Shown: positions 41,567 through 50,861 of the stretch, in pieces
Layout: every line of letters begins with the position of its first letter
Numbering within the stretch: the first letter of the stretch is position 1
NCBI RefSeq assembly: GCF_000007485.1
Contig: NC_004572.3
Span: forward strand, 186,001 to 250,000
Origin: Tropheryma whipplei str. Twist
Lineage (GTDB): Bacteria; Actinomycetota; Actinomycetes; Actinomycetales; Microbacteriaceae
Reading direction: 5' to 3'
DNA: 64,000 nucleotides
Notes under the pieces: generated by a model
Database searches by the model: none
What the model was told of the DNA's origin: nothing
Seen by the model: only the letters and a program-made list of their open reading frames with translations
Translations under genes and position numbers: made by a program

Positions 41567-42115
41567 ATGTCAGCATTTCACTCGAAAGCATCTCCGCATG
41601 TATCTAGTGTTGTACCTACAACTAATCTCACATATAAACCTAATAGAGGAATATTCAAGGTAATAACACTCTGTCTAATAAAGACTCTCATAATAACACT
41701 CTGCACCCTGACATTCCAGACACAGACATATGCTGCCCAGATGCATGTCACACAGATACAGACCACACAGATACTGCAGGGGGGGGGCACACCCTCAACA
41801 GCTGAAACAGGTCGCACCAGAACCAAACGCAGCTGGTGGTCTAGTGCGTTAGGTTACGTTTGGAGCGGCGTTAAGACTGCAGTCGGTCTTGCACCGAAAG
41901 TTTTACCCGGTGGTACCACTGCAAGCGCTGTAGCTTCTGTTCTTTCCAGCGCCTTGGGCTCCGGATCACAACCCGATACATCACAGTCCGTACAGACTCA
42001 ACAACCTGCGCCACAAACCAGTACAGCCAAAATAGTCGGCTACACCCTGCTAGGTGTGCTAGCTGCAGCACTAACAGGCTTTGCCATCTTTGCCATTGTC
42101 AAATGGGGCAGATAA
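41567..42115 (+). CDS. Phase-variable small surface protein, frame-on
   Basis: 182 residues. Basic N-terminus, then a hydrophobic signal sequence (VITLCLIKTLIITLCTLTF) ending TYAAQ. The nine-G tract (41779-41787) is read in frame as QGGGTPSTAETGRTRTKRSW. The mature part is Trp/Gly/Ala/Ser-rich, and a C-terminal helix (YTLLGVLAAALTGFAIFAI) is followed by VKWGR. The N-terminal ~100 residues are clearly paralogous to the off-frame gene at 1864 (same signal-Q-GGG-RTRTKR-W order), but the long repeat is absent. It is probably membrane-anchored on the surface; function unknown. Confidence 0.75.
   Translation: MSAFHSKASPHVSSVVPTTNLTYKPNRGIFKVITLCLIKTLIITLCTLTFQTQTYAAQMHVTQIQTTQILQGGGTPSTAETGRTRTKRSWWSSALGYVWSGVKTAVGLAPKVLPGGTTASAVASVLSSALGSGSQPDTSQSVQTQQPAPQTSTAKIVGYTLLGVLAAALTGFAIFAIVKWGR
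41779..41787 (+). promoter_or_regulatory. Poly-G phase-variation tract (9 G), on setting
   Basis: Nine Gs read CAG GGG GGG GGC in the open frame. Any change not divisible by three would truncate the protein shortly after the signal peptide. Confidence 0.7.
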
Positions 42116-42489
42116 GACATACATCTCTAAGACCAATATTCAGGGAGATTCCCATACACATATTTCCTGCCCACGCGATACACTGAGGTGTATGCATGAG
42201 AGGTATATCTCTGGCGTATTTGATAGATATGTGACTTTGCCGTATATGTAATTTTCTGTAGATTCCCGAATATAGTCGGACTTATTCATCTTCGTTGGCA
42301 TATTGGAACGGCATTTTCCGTTTTGATCTCGTTCTTTTAGTCTCATAAAAGCCGGCTTCATAAAGGCCCACTTGACCCTATTGTTACTGACCACTGTTGG
42401 CAGTGACCACTATTGTTGATCACTATTGTTACTGATCACTGCCAACAATCTTGCGCCGTCCTAACCCCCTGCCAATTTGCGGATGAGCA
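42116..42489. other. Gap without recognisable genes
   Basis: About 370 bp between the surface protein and mfd. Short direct repeats near 42385-42440 (variants of accactgttggcagtgacc and gatcactattgttactg) are the only structure. No RNA gene seen. Confidence 0.4.
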
Positions 42490-45400
42490 ATGCCCGGTAT
42501 CTTATTCAATATCGCCTGGCCATACAAGTCCCCTGCCGATAATCTCACTTGCCCTACTAACAGTACGCACACATATCCACATAAAATACCTTTGCACGGT
42601 CAACTTGATAAGGGATTCTTGAATTTACTGGCAGCCATAGAGGCATTTATTCCAACAGGGTTTGCTGCAACAGCATGCCCGGGCGGGTTTTCCGCGTGTA
42701 AGGTTGCCAGTCTTGTTGGTGATGTTGATAGCCTACTTGTAATTCTCCCGAGTGAAGATGCTTGCTTCACCGACACACTGCGCACATACTTGCCCGAGTC
42801 TATTATTCTGAATTTTCCAGAATGGGACACCCTATTACACGAGCAAATCAGCCCGAGTCCTGAGCGTGTTTCTGCCAGAATGGAGGCGTTACACAAGATC
42901 TCCTTATTCCGTAAAAATAATAAGCGTGCTAAAAACGCCCAGACAAGCAAAACCTTGCATGACATTGGCATTCTGGAAGATAATCTGCCCACCATACACC
43001 AAAAGCTTGTTGTCGTTGCATCTATCAAGGCATTCATGCAGCCCATTATTTCGGACGGAAATCCGCCCTGTCTTTACTTTCATACTGGGGGCGAGTATGA
43101 ATTGTCAGAAATTGCAAACATTCTTGTTGCAATGTCGTATTCAAGAACTGATCTTGTTGGGGCAAGGGGTGAGTTTGCAATAAGAGGTGGCATCCTCGAC
43201 ATCTATCCTCCCACCGAGAAACACCCGATCAGAATCGAGTTCTTTGGTCGGCAGCTCGAGAGTATGCGTCACTTCCGTGTTTCAGATCAACGCTCAATAG
43301 GGCCTTATGTATCCAATAATGCTCACGTTGGCATGTTTGCACAATATCAGGATAATTCGGTATGTAAGTGTAATGTCTCATTAAGCTCTAATCCGCATAG
43401 ATGCGCCTCACATTTATCCATTAACAATACATATAAACCCAGTGCGGTAATGGCCCCAGCTTCAGAAGCACTTATTGTATATCCAACAAGTGAGTTTCCT
43501 GAAGAAGATCAAATCAATAACATCACCCCAAAATCCCTGCTGCATTTTATGCCTGGAAAATCTACAGTCGTAGTTATAAAATGCGAACAATTAACGTCTA
43601 AGATAGAGCAGCTCATAAACACAAACCGGGAGTTTTCCGAGGCTTTTTGTACGCCAGACGCTTTTTCTGCAACTAATAAATATGCTCGAAATAATCATGA
43701 TGGTGATAATACCCTCGACGGTATTGCCGAAAAAATAAATTACTACACCTTAGAAGGACTTCGTCATTTTGCAGCGGATCTAGGCATCGGTTGGACTGAC
43801 TTATCCGGTTTTAACAGCGAAGATGAAAAATCACTTATTACGGCCAATCCAGATTTTTCTGGATATTCGGTATTTGATCATATTCGAAACCTACAAAAAT
43901 CTGGATGGCAAATTGTGCTCGCTTCAACAAATAACAGGGTATATCCCACGCTCGATGAATACGGGATTGATTACCTGATATTGTCAGCGAACACTGATTA
44001 TTCCTCGTTTGAGGAGTGCAGGGAGTGTTCTACAAGACAGGAGAGTCCACAGGTAATGTGCACCCCTAGCATTACACAGAGCTGCACGCATGACCGCACA
44101 GGCGCGCAGCAAAAATCGTATATATCTGATTTGTTTTTTAAACAAGCAGATCCTGACGCAGTTGATTCAGGGCTAATAAAGCATAGGGTTGTTGTAATTG
44201 ATTCGTATATACAAGAGGGTTTTTCAGTCCCGACAAAATCCTTCACACTGATTGGCGAACATGAATTATTTGGCAAAACCACACTCCAAAAAGCCCCGCG
44301 CATTTCACGGCGTGCAATAGATCCGATAAATCTCGCAATTGATGACTATGTGGTGCATGAAATACATGGAATTGCCCGTTTCAAGGGAATGTGCTCGCGG
44401 CGACCAAAGCACGATGCCCCCGAGCAGGAATACCTTATTCTTGAATATGCAAAAAACAGGCTTGGCGTAGCAGACAAGCTTTATATTCCAACCGATCAGC
44501 TGTCAATGATAAGTAAGTATATTGGCTCTGATAGGCCAACTTTATCGAGGATTGGCGGAAGCGACTGGGCTCTAACAAAATCCCGTGCACGTAAAGCAAT
44601 CAGTAGTATTGCGCTTGATCTTGTAAAGCTTTATTCTCGCCGTTCAATCACAAAAGGATACGCATTTTCGCCTGATACCCCATTTCAAACACATTTTGAA
44701 AATGAGTTTTTATACACAGAAACACGGGATCAGGAAAAAACAATTGTCGCGGTAAAGGCAGATATGGAAAATTCCAAACCTATGGATCGCATAATAAGCG
44801 GTGATGTTGGTTTTGGAAAAACAGAGATTGCAATGCGTGCAGCGTTCAAGGCAGTGCAGGACAACAAACAGGTGGCTGTTCTAGTGCCAACAACTCTCCT
44901 TGCGCGCCAACACATCCAAACTTTTTGTGAGCGTTTTGATAAGTGGCCGGTAACAATTGCCTCCCTCAGTCGCTTTCAGTCAAAATCTGAAATACAGAAA
45001 ACCATTTGCGGGATTTCATCCGGTGGAATTGATATTGTAATTGGCACTCATATGCTCTTGAATAAGAAAATACAGTTCAAGGATCTTGGTCTTTTGATTA
45101 TTGACGAAGAGCACCGCTTTGGTGTAAATCACAAAGAAGCTATAAAAAAACTAAAAATAGGTATTGACATATTGGCAATGAGCGCCACGCCAATTCCGCG
45201 CACACTTGAAATGAGTCTGATGGGCATAAAAGAGATCTCGACTCTATCAACACCCCCTGAAAACCGCATGCCAATCTTGACCCATGTCGGACCATACAGA
45301 GACAAACAGGTTATTGCAGCAGTTAGGCGAGAGATAATTCGTGGCGGACAGGTCTTCTACATCCATAACGATACCGCAACAATATCAAGGGTGGCTCAGC

Positions 45401-46365
45401 GACTTGAACAATTAATTCCAGAAGCCCGAGTGGTTTCGGCACATGCAAAATTAGCCGAGCGAATGCTAGAAAAAACGGTTATTGATTTCTGGGAGGGAAA
45501 GTATGACATTCTTGTTTGCACAACGATAATCGAAACAGGTCTTGATAACGCAAATGCAAACACAATAATTATCGATTCTGCAGAAAATTACGGCCTCAGC
45601 CAATTACATCAGCTCAGGGGTCGTGTTGGACGAGGAACTAAGAGGGCATATGCGTATCTTTTTTATACTTCTACACTGAAAGATACTGCATACAAACGAC
45701 TGGAGGCAATAGCTAGAAATAACCACCTCGGTGCCGGTGCACAAATTGCAATGAAAGACCTTGAGCTTCGCGGTGCCGGCAGTCTTCTGGGGCATGCACA
45801 GTCAGGGCATATTGCATCTGTTGGGTTTGATCTTTATATCAGGATGGTGACTGATGCGATTTCCAACTTCAAGGGAGAGCAGAGTCGGACAAATAATTTA
45901 CGCCTTGAAATACCGGTTGATGCCAGTATTCCCAAAGCGTATGTTGATAGTGAACGCCTGCGAATCGAGCTTTATAAAAAGATTTCTGAGGCATTATCTG
46001 ATGCGGATATAAAAGATATTGGAGACGAAATACTGGATCGATTTGGCAATCTTCCGAGTCAGGTAATAAACCTCCTGGAGTTAGCTAGATTGCGCATACT
46101 CGCATCTTCTCGGGGGATAGACCTCATTACCCTTAAAAGTGATTTTCGCCAAGGGGGTGATGTTGTTACCGTATCACCAGTAAGCTTTAGTGATACCGCA
46201 CACCAGAATCTATTACGGGATGGGCAATTCTCATTTATTTGCTACAGGAATTCAAAACTTTCTGCTTGTATTAACCGCTCTTCTTCTGAGCACAGTGGTT
46301 ATTCTGAGCACAGCGCTCAGATAATAAATTCAATTAGACATTTTATTATTACCTCTTGTAATTGA
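42490..46365 (+). CDS. mfd: Transcription-repair coupling factor
   Basis: Mfd displaces RNA polymerase stalled at DNA damage and recruits UvrAB. 1291 residues (usual ~1150-1200). UvrB-like N-terminal modules (~40-400) with GARGEFAIRGGILDIYPP; polymerase-interacting domain (~630-700: DPINLAIDDYVVHEIHGIAR); translocase core with Walker A GDVGFGKTEIAMRA (~770), DEEHRFGV (~872), SATPIPRTLEMS, and RVGRGTKRAYAY; C-terminal TRCF domain. Extra residues lie in the N-terminal half (~290-330, ~510-550), Ser/Asn/Cys-rich, as in other housekeeping genes here. The start is not certain: ATG 42490 gives ~35 unconserved residues, and no clear ribosome site is present. Confidence 0.94.
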   Translation: MPGILFNIAWPYKSPADNLTCPTNSTHTYPHKIPLHGQLDKGFLNLLAAIEAFIPTGFAATACPGGFSACKVASLVGDVDSLLVILPSEDACFTDTLRTYLPESIILNFPEWDTLLHEQISPSPERVSARMEALHKISLFRKNNKRAKNAQTSKTLHDIGILEDNLPTIHQKLVVVASIKAFMQPIISDGNPPCLYFHTGGEYELSEIANILVAMSYSRTDLVGARGEFAIRGGILDIYPPTEKHPIRIEFFGRQLESMRHFRVSDQRSIGPYVSNNAHVGMFAQYQDNSVCKCNVSLSSNPHRCASHLSINNTYKPSAVMAPASEALIVYPTSEFPEEDQINNITPKSLLHFMPGKSTVVVIKCEQLTSKIEQLINTNREFSEAFCTPDAFSATNKYARNNHDGDNTLDGIAEKINYYTLEGLRHFAADLGIGWTDLSGFNSEDEKSLITANPDFSGYSVFDHIRNLQKSGWQIVLASTNNRVYPTLDEYGIDYLILSANTDYSSFEECRECSTRQESPQVMCTPSITQSCTHDRTGAQQKSYISDLFFKQADPDAVDSGLIKHRVVVIDSYIQEGFSVPTKSFTLIGEHELFGKTTLQKAPRISRRAIDPINLAIDDYVVHEIHGIARFKGMCSRRPKHDAPEQEYLILEYAKNRLGVADKLYIPTDQLSMISKYIGSDRPTLSRIGGSDWALTKSRARKAISSIALDLVKLYSRRSITKGYAFSPDTPFQTHFENEFLYTETRDQEKTIVAVKADMENSKPMDRIISGDVGFGKTEIAMRAAFKAVQDNKQVAVLVPTTLLARQHIQTFCERFDKWPVTIASLSRFQSKSEIQKTICGISSGGIDIVIGTHMLLNKKIQFKDLGLLIIDEEHRFGVNHKEAIKKLKIGIDILAMSATPIPRTLEMSLMGIKEISTLSTPPENRMPILTHVGPYRDKQVIAAVRREIIRGGQVFYIHNDTATISRVAQRLEQLIPEARVVSAHAKLAERMLEKTVIDFWEGKYDILVCTTIIETGLDNANANTIIIDSAENYGLSQLHQLRGRVGRGTKRAYAYLFYTSTLKDTAYKRLEAIARNNHLGAGAQIAMKDLELRGAGSLLGHAQSGHIASVGFDLYIRMVTDAISNFKGEQSRTNNLRLEIPVDASIPKAYVDSERLRIELYKKISEALSDADIKDIGDEILDRFGNLPSQVINLLELARLRILASSRGIDLITLKSDFRQGGDVVTVSPVSFSDTAHQNLLRDGQFSFICYRNSKLSACINRSSSEHSGYSEHSAQIINSIRHFIITSCN

Positions 46366-46642
46366 AAGTATCGTCACTCGGGATAAAAGATATAAAGATA
46401 CCTTATGGGCCGGTGGAATCAAATGGCCGGTGCTGCAAGAGCCTGCGTGATACGGGTGATACTCAGAGGGTCTAAAGAGGGCTTTATGCTTTTGCTGCGC
46501 CTGACTTACACCATCCGGGCGAACACAGGATTGTAGACGCGTCAGGGCCGGTGTCATGCCTGGGTGTCATTCCTGTTATTCTGCTGTGGAATTTACCTCT
46601 CGGTATTTATCTCGTGGGGCACAACCCGTAACCCCTGCTGTG

Positions 46643-48484
46643 TCACCTTTCTGTACACCCCCCTGTATCACCCCCTGTATCACCCCCTGTATCACCCCCC
46701 TGTATCACCCCCTGTATCACCCCCTGTATCACCCCCTGTATCACCCCCTGTATCATCTCTTTGAGGGGGAGCACTGTCCGCTGGTCATTAGCCCTATCCC
46801 ACACTTCCACATCTTCCCCTCGGGTCTTATCACCGATAACAATTATTTTTGGCACACCAATCAACTGAGCATCGGTGAATTTAACACCGGGACTGACGCG
46901 TCTGTCATCAACCAGGACATCCAGCCCGCAGTCTGTCAGGCTATCGATCAGCTCAGCACGTGCCGAAGATAGTAAAACTACATGCAGATCGAATGGGGCA
47001 AGTACTGCAGGCCATTTCAAACCACGCTCATCGCAATTTTTTTCCGCAATAAGAGCAAACAGCCTACTGACACCTATACCGTAGGATCCCATAAAAACGG
47101 CTTTGTTATAACCATCTTTGTCTAGCACCTTTAATCCGAGGGCATTTGAATATTTCAGTCCCAATTGAAATAAATGACCGATTTCAATACCCCTTTTTAC
47201 GGTAACGGGACCCCACTCGCTTTTATCACCGGTTTTTATCGAGGATACATCAAGGGTGCAATCAAATGAAAAATCTCTTCCAGCAATGGCACCGATACGG
47301 TGCACACCTGGTCTATTTGCCCCGATTATCCAACTGCTTCCCAAGGATACTCTTGGGTCTGCACAATAAAATACACCACTAAGGCCCGGACCAATGCTTC
47401 CCCTTACAAAGGATGGATTGCATTCGAAAACTCTATTGTCAGCCGGTTCAATCGTGAGCGGTGAGAGTGCCACCTGTGCCCTTTTTAGATCCACATTTCT
47501 ATCGCCCGGCACTAAAAAGCCAATATATTCAAAACCCCTCTCGAGTATTTTTTTTACCACCAAATTACTTGGATTGCCATTCTGCACCTCGGCGTATTCT
47601 ATCCTGAATAACAGACATTTTAGGCAATCCGAAGATTCAATCACCCGCCCAATAAACCGTCCGGAAGAATTCATGTGATTCACAAGATCTGGAATACTGA
47701 TAACCCCGGGGGTTTCACAATCCTCTGCCTCCGGCGCATTGGAATAATCAATTGCCGGACCGGGTGGCGTAACGTAAACCTCTGCGTTAAAAGCAGACCC
47801 GTCAGCGGTAACAACAAAAGTGTCATCGCCCATTTCAGTTGGGTGAAGGAATTCTTCGCTCACAGATCCGCCCATCGCCCCGGCATTGGCCTTGACTATG
47901 ACATAATCAATTTTCAGGCGATCAAAAATTTTTTTATAAGCCCTCTTTTGAGCCTCATAGCTCTGTCGCAGCCCCTTTTCGTCGAGGTCGAAACTGTACG
48001 CATCTTTCATTGAGAATTCCCGACTGCGCAGCAGTCCAGCCCTGGGTCTTAGCTCATCTCTGTACTTATCTTGGATCTGATAGACAGTTCTTGGTAAATC
48101 TCTATATGATGTGCAAATTTCCTTCATCATCTGGGTAAATGCTTCTTCATGAGTTGGAGCAAGCAAATAGTCACCCTGCCGTCGATCTTTTAGCCTGAAT
48201 ATATCATCGCCATATTCACTCCAGCGCCCACTTTGTTTGAATAAGTCTGCCGAGAAAAGCGCGGGGAACAACACTTCGATCGCATTAACCTGTCCCATTT
48301 CATAGCGGATAATATTTTCAATTTTGTGTCGCACTTTTAGTCCGAGTGGCATCCAAGAAAATATTCCAGACCCTGTTTGTCTTATGTATCCTGCCCGAAG
48401 AAGAAAGCCGTAACCCCTGCTTTCTGTGGTTGCCGGATCTTCACGAAATGTCCTGAACAGAAAACCGGAGACCTTTGTAATCAT
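46643..48484 (-). CDS. proS: Prolyl-tRNA synthetase with repeat-encoded tail
   Basis: A class II synthetase charging tRNA-Pro. 613 residues. Motif 1 region TGSGIFSWMPLGLKVRHKIE, motif 2 RDELRPRAGLLRSREFSMKDAYSF, an editing (INS) insert ~225-400, motif 3 GSYGIGVSRLFAL, and the anticodon-binding domain (LDVLVDDRRVSPGVKF). The final ~37 residues come from a 12/13-bp tandem repeat: IQGV repeated, then GDTG repeated, ending GCTER. The switch occurs because two units carry an extra C. The tail is not part of the conserved enzyme. ATG 48482-48484 has a TATACT box six bases upstream and no ribosome site, suggesting a leaderless mRNA. Confidence 0.95.
   Translation of the reverse strand: MITKVSGFLFRTFREDPATTESRGYGFLLRAGYIRQTGSGIFSWMPLGLKVRHKIENIIRYEMGQVNAIEVLFPALFSADLFKQSGRWSEYGDDIFRLKDRRQGDYLLAPTHEEAFTQMMKEICTSYRDLPRTVYQIQDKYRDELRPRAGLLRSREFSMKDAYSFDLDEKGLRQSYEAQKRAYKKIFDRLKIDYVIVKANAGAMGGSVSEEFLHPTEMGDDTFVVTADGSAFNAEVYVTPPGPAIDYSNAPEAEDCETPGVISIPDLVNHMNSSGRFIGRVIESSDCLKCLLFRIEYAEVQNGNPSNLVVKKILERGFEYIGFLVPGDRNVDLKRAQVALSPLTIEPADNRVFECNPSFVRGSIGPGLSGVFYCADPRVSLGSSWIIGANRPGVHRIGAIAGRDFSFDCTLDVSSIKTGDKSEWGPVTVKRGIEIGHLFQLGLKYSNALGLKVLDKDGYNKAVFMGSYGIGVSRLFALIAEKNCDERGLKWPAVLAPFDLHVVLLSSARAELIDSLTDCGLDVLVDDRRVSPGVKFTDAQLIGVPKIIVIGDKTRGEDVEVWDRANDQRTVLPLKEMIQGVIQGVIQGVIQGVIQGGDTGGDTGGDTGGCTER
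46657..46755. repeat. 12/13-bp VNTR at the 3' end of proS
   Basis: Eight copies of ctgtatcaccccc-type units on the plus strand. Most are 12 bp and two are 13 bp. The 13-bp units change frame inside the proS tail. I recall ProS being one of the variable loci used for T. whipplei genotyping; this array is the likely reason. Confidence 0.85.
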
Positions 48485-48490
48485 GGGTGC

Positions 48491-48496
48491 AGTATA
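48491..48496 (-). promoter_or_regulatory. -10 box of a probable leaderless proS promoter
   Basis: On the minus strand TATACT, six bases (gcaccc), then ATG. Same arrangement as tyrS and the 41567 gene. No -35 match. Confidence 0.45.
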
Positions 48497-48867
48497 TCGT
48501 GTTCTTCAGTTCACGTTATGTGCAGCCCTGACGCTTATAAAGCCAGTATCCATAAACTCTGTATATAAATATCTATTAAACCCTGTACCTATGCTTTGGT
48601 ATCAGCATATCCAGCTTCTTGTTATGCCGATTGGCTGCACGGAATCTCAGTATTGAATTAAGGATTTCGCTATTGCCGTGTGTAATTTAGCGCAATCTGC
48701 ACAGGGTAATAATCTGACATGACATACGAGTCCCCCGGAGTAGGGGTGTATTACATACTATTTCCTGCAGATCCTACACTCTGCTATACTGCCATATAGC
48801 ATTTGTGCATCTATTGACCCAGAAGGGTTGGCGCTGTGCATGCGGGGCGTGCGGTCGGAAGGGGCTC

Positions 48868-49101
48868 ATGTCTTTGTCACAGCTTCCTCAAGAAAAAAGA
48901 ATTATTGAGAAAAAAGAATTATTGAAGATTCTTATGGAGAGAGCTCTTGAAGTGAAAGAGGGGTTCATGAAAGGAGGATTCTTGAAAAAGGAATTTAGAG
49001 AAAAAGTACCGGGGGGGGGGGTATCCTCAACCAGCCTTGCGTACCCTGCCTTAGGTCTTCTTCCTGCACCTGCTCTTTCTGTTAGCGGGGGTGTGCTGTG
49101 A
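48868..49101 (+). CDS. Poly-G leader ORF coupled to a secreted protein
   Basis: ATG 48868 follows GGAAGGGG. The ~77-residue frame is Lys/Glu-rich (EKRIIEKKELLKILMERAL), passes through eleven Gs (49011-49021), and ends at TGA 49099-49101 overlapping the next gene's GTG at 49098. An upstream in-frame GTG (48805) is possible. With ten Gs the frame would stop near 49053, and with twelve near 49084, both before the next start. The present length is thus the only frame giving an overlap. No signal peptide; the peptide may matter less than its translation. About 380 bp of sequence without recognisable genes separates it from proS. Confidence 0.5.
   Translation: MSLSQLPQEKRIIEKKELLKILMERALEVKEGFMKGGFLKKEFREKVPGGGVSSTSLAYPALGLLPAPALSVSGGVL
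49011..49021 (+). promoter_or_regulatory. Poly-G tract (11 G) in leader ORF
   Basis: Eleven Gs read CCG GGG GGG GGG GTA. Their number decides whether the leader ORF terminates on, or upstream of, the downstream start codon. Confidence 0.65.
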
Positions 49102-49493
49102 GGAAAAATATCCTAACCGCGCCCCTTATTCTCTTATTAACCCTGTTTCTTGTATCTTCCGTCCAACAGTCTGTTTGGGCGGCTCCGGTTGCCCGCGTTG
49201 CCGCGAAACCTGCAGCTACTAAACCTGCTGCCGCCAAGCCCGCTGCCGCGGCTGCTAGCACTGACTCCTGCAGTGCTGGTTCTTCCAGTTCTGAATCCAG
49301 TGCTGGTTCTTCCAGCGGTTTCTGGAGTAAAGTCAAGTCTTTCTTCACGAGCCTGTGGAGTAAGGTAAAAACAGCTGCCACTGGTATTGCTTCGGCTGCA
49401 AAATGCGGTCCATGGGGCTTTGCTGCAAGTGTGGTTGTAGCAACCCTGTCTCTGGTGGGCTATATCGTTGCGGCCGTAAAAGGTTGGCTTTAG
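49098..49493 (+). CDS. Small secreted Ala/Ser-rich protein with C-terminal anchor
   Basis: 131 residues, GTG 49098 (ribosome site GGGGGTG). Signal peptide (MRKNILTAPLILLLTLFLVS) ending VWAA. An AAKPAATKPAAAKPAA stretch recalls the repeats of the 1864 gene. It is followed by STDSCSAGSSSSESSAGSSS, GFWSKVKSFFTSLWSKVKTA, and a hydrophobic C-terminal helix (GFAASVVVATLSLVGYIVAA) with KGWL. It shares the DSC/SSES/GFW/LWS pattern with the 32922 protein and so links the two subfamilies. Its start overlaps the stop of a poly-G leader ORF. Function unknown. Confidence 0.7.
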   Translation: MRKNILTAPLILLLTLFLVSSVQQSVWAAPVARVAAKPAATKPAAAKPAAAAASTDSCSAGSSSSESSAGSSSGFWSKVKSFFTSLWSKVKTAATGIASAAKCGPWGFAASVVVATLSLVGYIVAAVKGWL

Positions 49494-49573
49494 GGCGTTT
49501 TCTGCGCCGCTGTTCGCTAAGTAACATCCGCTTGACTCGCGTCTTGACTCACCTTGGCTTTATGCGATTGCGT

Positions 49574-50716
49574 TTATACAATTGCAATTGTTGGGCTGCC
49601 ACTTGAGAATGGCATTTCCCCCGCGAGACGATTCGCCTCTTCTAACAGGGTTGGGACAATCTCGGACTCTGGCACGGTTTTTATAACCTGTCCGCGAACA
49701 AAAATCTGACCCTTTCCATTTCCACTTGCAACTCCAAGATCGGCCTCTCGCGCCTCACCCGGGCCGTTTACAATACAACCCATAACCGCAACTCTGAGAG
49801 GAACGGTCAGTTTCTCTAGGCCTTTTGTTACCTCCTCGGCAAGGCGGTAGACATCAACCTGCGCACGACCGCAACTTGGACATGATACGATTTCCAATCG
49901 TCTCTCACGTAAGCCGAGAGATCGCAGTATTTCAAGACCAACTTTTACTTCCTCGACGGGCGGAGCGGATAGTGACACACGGATTGTATCTCCTATTCCC
50001 TCTGCGAGTAGTACAGCAAAAGCGGTTGAAGATTTTATTGTTCCCTGAAAGGCGGGCCCCGCCTCTGTAACGCCGAGATGCAAGGGCCAATCACCCCTTT
50101 CTGCTAACAATCGATAGGCTTTTACCATGGTCACGGGATCATGGTGTTTCACGGAGATTTTAAAATCGTGGAAATCATATTCCTCAAATAAACCCGCTTC
50201 CCACACCGCACTGTCTACAAGAGCCTGAGCGGTTGGTCGGCCGTATTTCTCCAGAAGTCGTGGGTCAAGTGAACCTGCATTGACTCCAATTCTTATACTC
50301 ACCCCTGCGGCTTTTGCCTTTTCCGCGATCTTTCCAATCTGGTCATCAAACTTGCGTATATTCCCTGGATTTACACGCACTGCCGCGCAACCGGCATCAA
50401 TTGCTGCGTAAACATAGTTTGGCTGGAAATGTATATCGGCTATTACGGGAATCTGGCTTTTCTTGGCTATTATATGGAGCACCTGGGCGTCATCACGACT
50501 CGGGACAGCAACACGAACGATGTCACAACCCGCAGCCGTTAGTTCTGCAATTTGCTGTAGAGTTGCGTCTATATTTGTTGTCTGGGTTGTTGTCATGGAC
50601 TGGACAAGAATTGGCGAGTCCCCGCCAACGAACACTTTGCCCAGTTTTATGCGCCTTGTCTTTCTGCGGGGTGACAAGACCTCACGCACTTTTGGCAAAC
50701 CAAGGTCAATTGACAC
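49574..50716 (-). CDS. ispG: 4-hydroxy-3-methylbut-2-enyl diphosphate synthase
   Basis: The [4Fe-4S] enzyme of the non-mevalonate isoprenoid pathway (MEcPP to HMBPP). 380 residues, normal length. Motifs: [64 protein letters not shown], the cluster ligands [11 protein letters not shown] and [20 protein letters not shown] 50714-50716 gives the actinobacterial start (...[16 protein letters not shown]). No ribosome site is obvious. Isoprenoids are needed for undecaprenyl phosphate and quinones, so the gene is likely essential. Confidence 0.96.
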   Translation of the reverse strand: MSIDLGLPKVREVLSPRRKTRRIKLGKVFVGGDSPILVQSMTTTQTTNIDATLQQIAELTAAGCDIVRVAVPSRDDAQVLHIIAKKSQIPVIADIHFQPNYVYAAIDAGCAAVRVNPGNIRKFDDQIGKIAEKAKAAGVSIRIGVNAGSLDPRLLEKYGRPTAQALVDSAVWEAGLFEEYDFHDFKISVKHHDPVTMVKAYRLLAERGDWPLHLGVTEAGPAFQGTIKSSTAFAVLLAEGIGDTIRVSLSAPPVEEVKVGLEILRSLGLRERRLEIVSCPSCGRAQVDVYRLAEEVTKGLEKLTVPLRVAVMGCIVNGPGEAREADLGVASGNGKGQIFVRGQVIKTVPESEIVPTLLEEANRLAGEMPFSSGSPTIAIV

Positions 50717-50861
50717 ACATACAGGATACCAGCGCCTTGTCTTGCTGTTGTGAACGAGCAGCGATATTTAAGCGATCAACAATACTAGTTAGATCACTAA
50801 TACTACCTAACAGACACAGCCCACATGTGCCCTTATCACATCTGCTTTTACCGGCGCCAGG

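Noticed and set aside
46657-46755. CRISPR-like regular repeat
   Set aside because: Units are 12-13 bp with no spacers, and they encode the proS tail.
46556-46972. 138-codon plus-strand frame with ITPLYHPLYHP repeats
   Set aside because: Antisense shadow of the proS VNTR; repetitive appearance comes from the 12-bp units.
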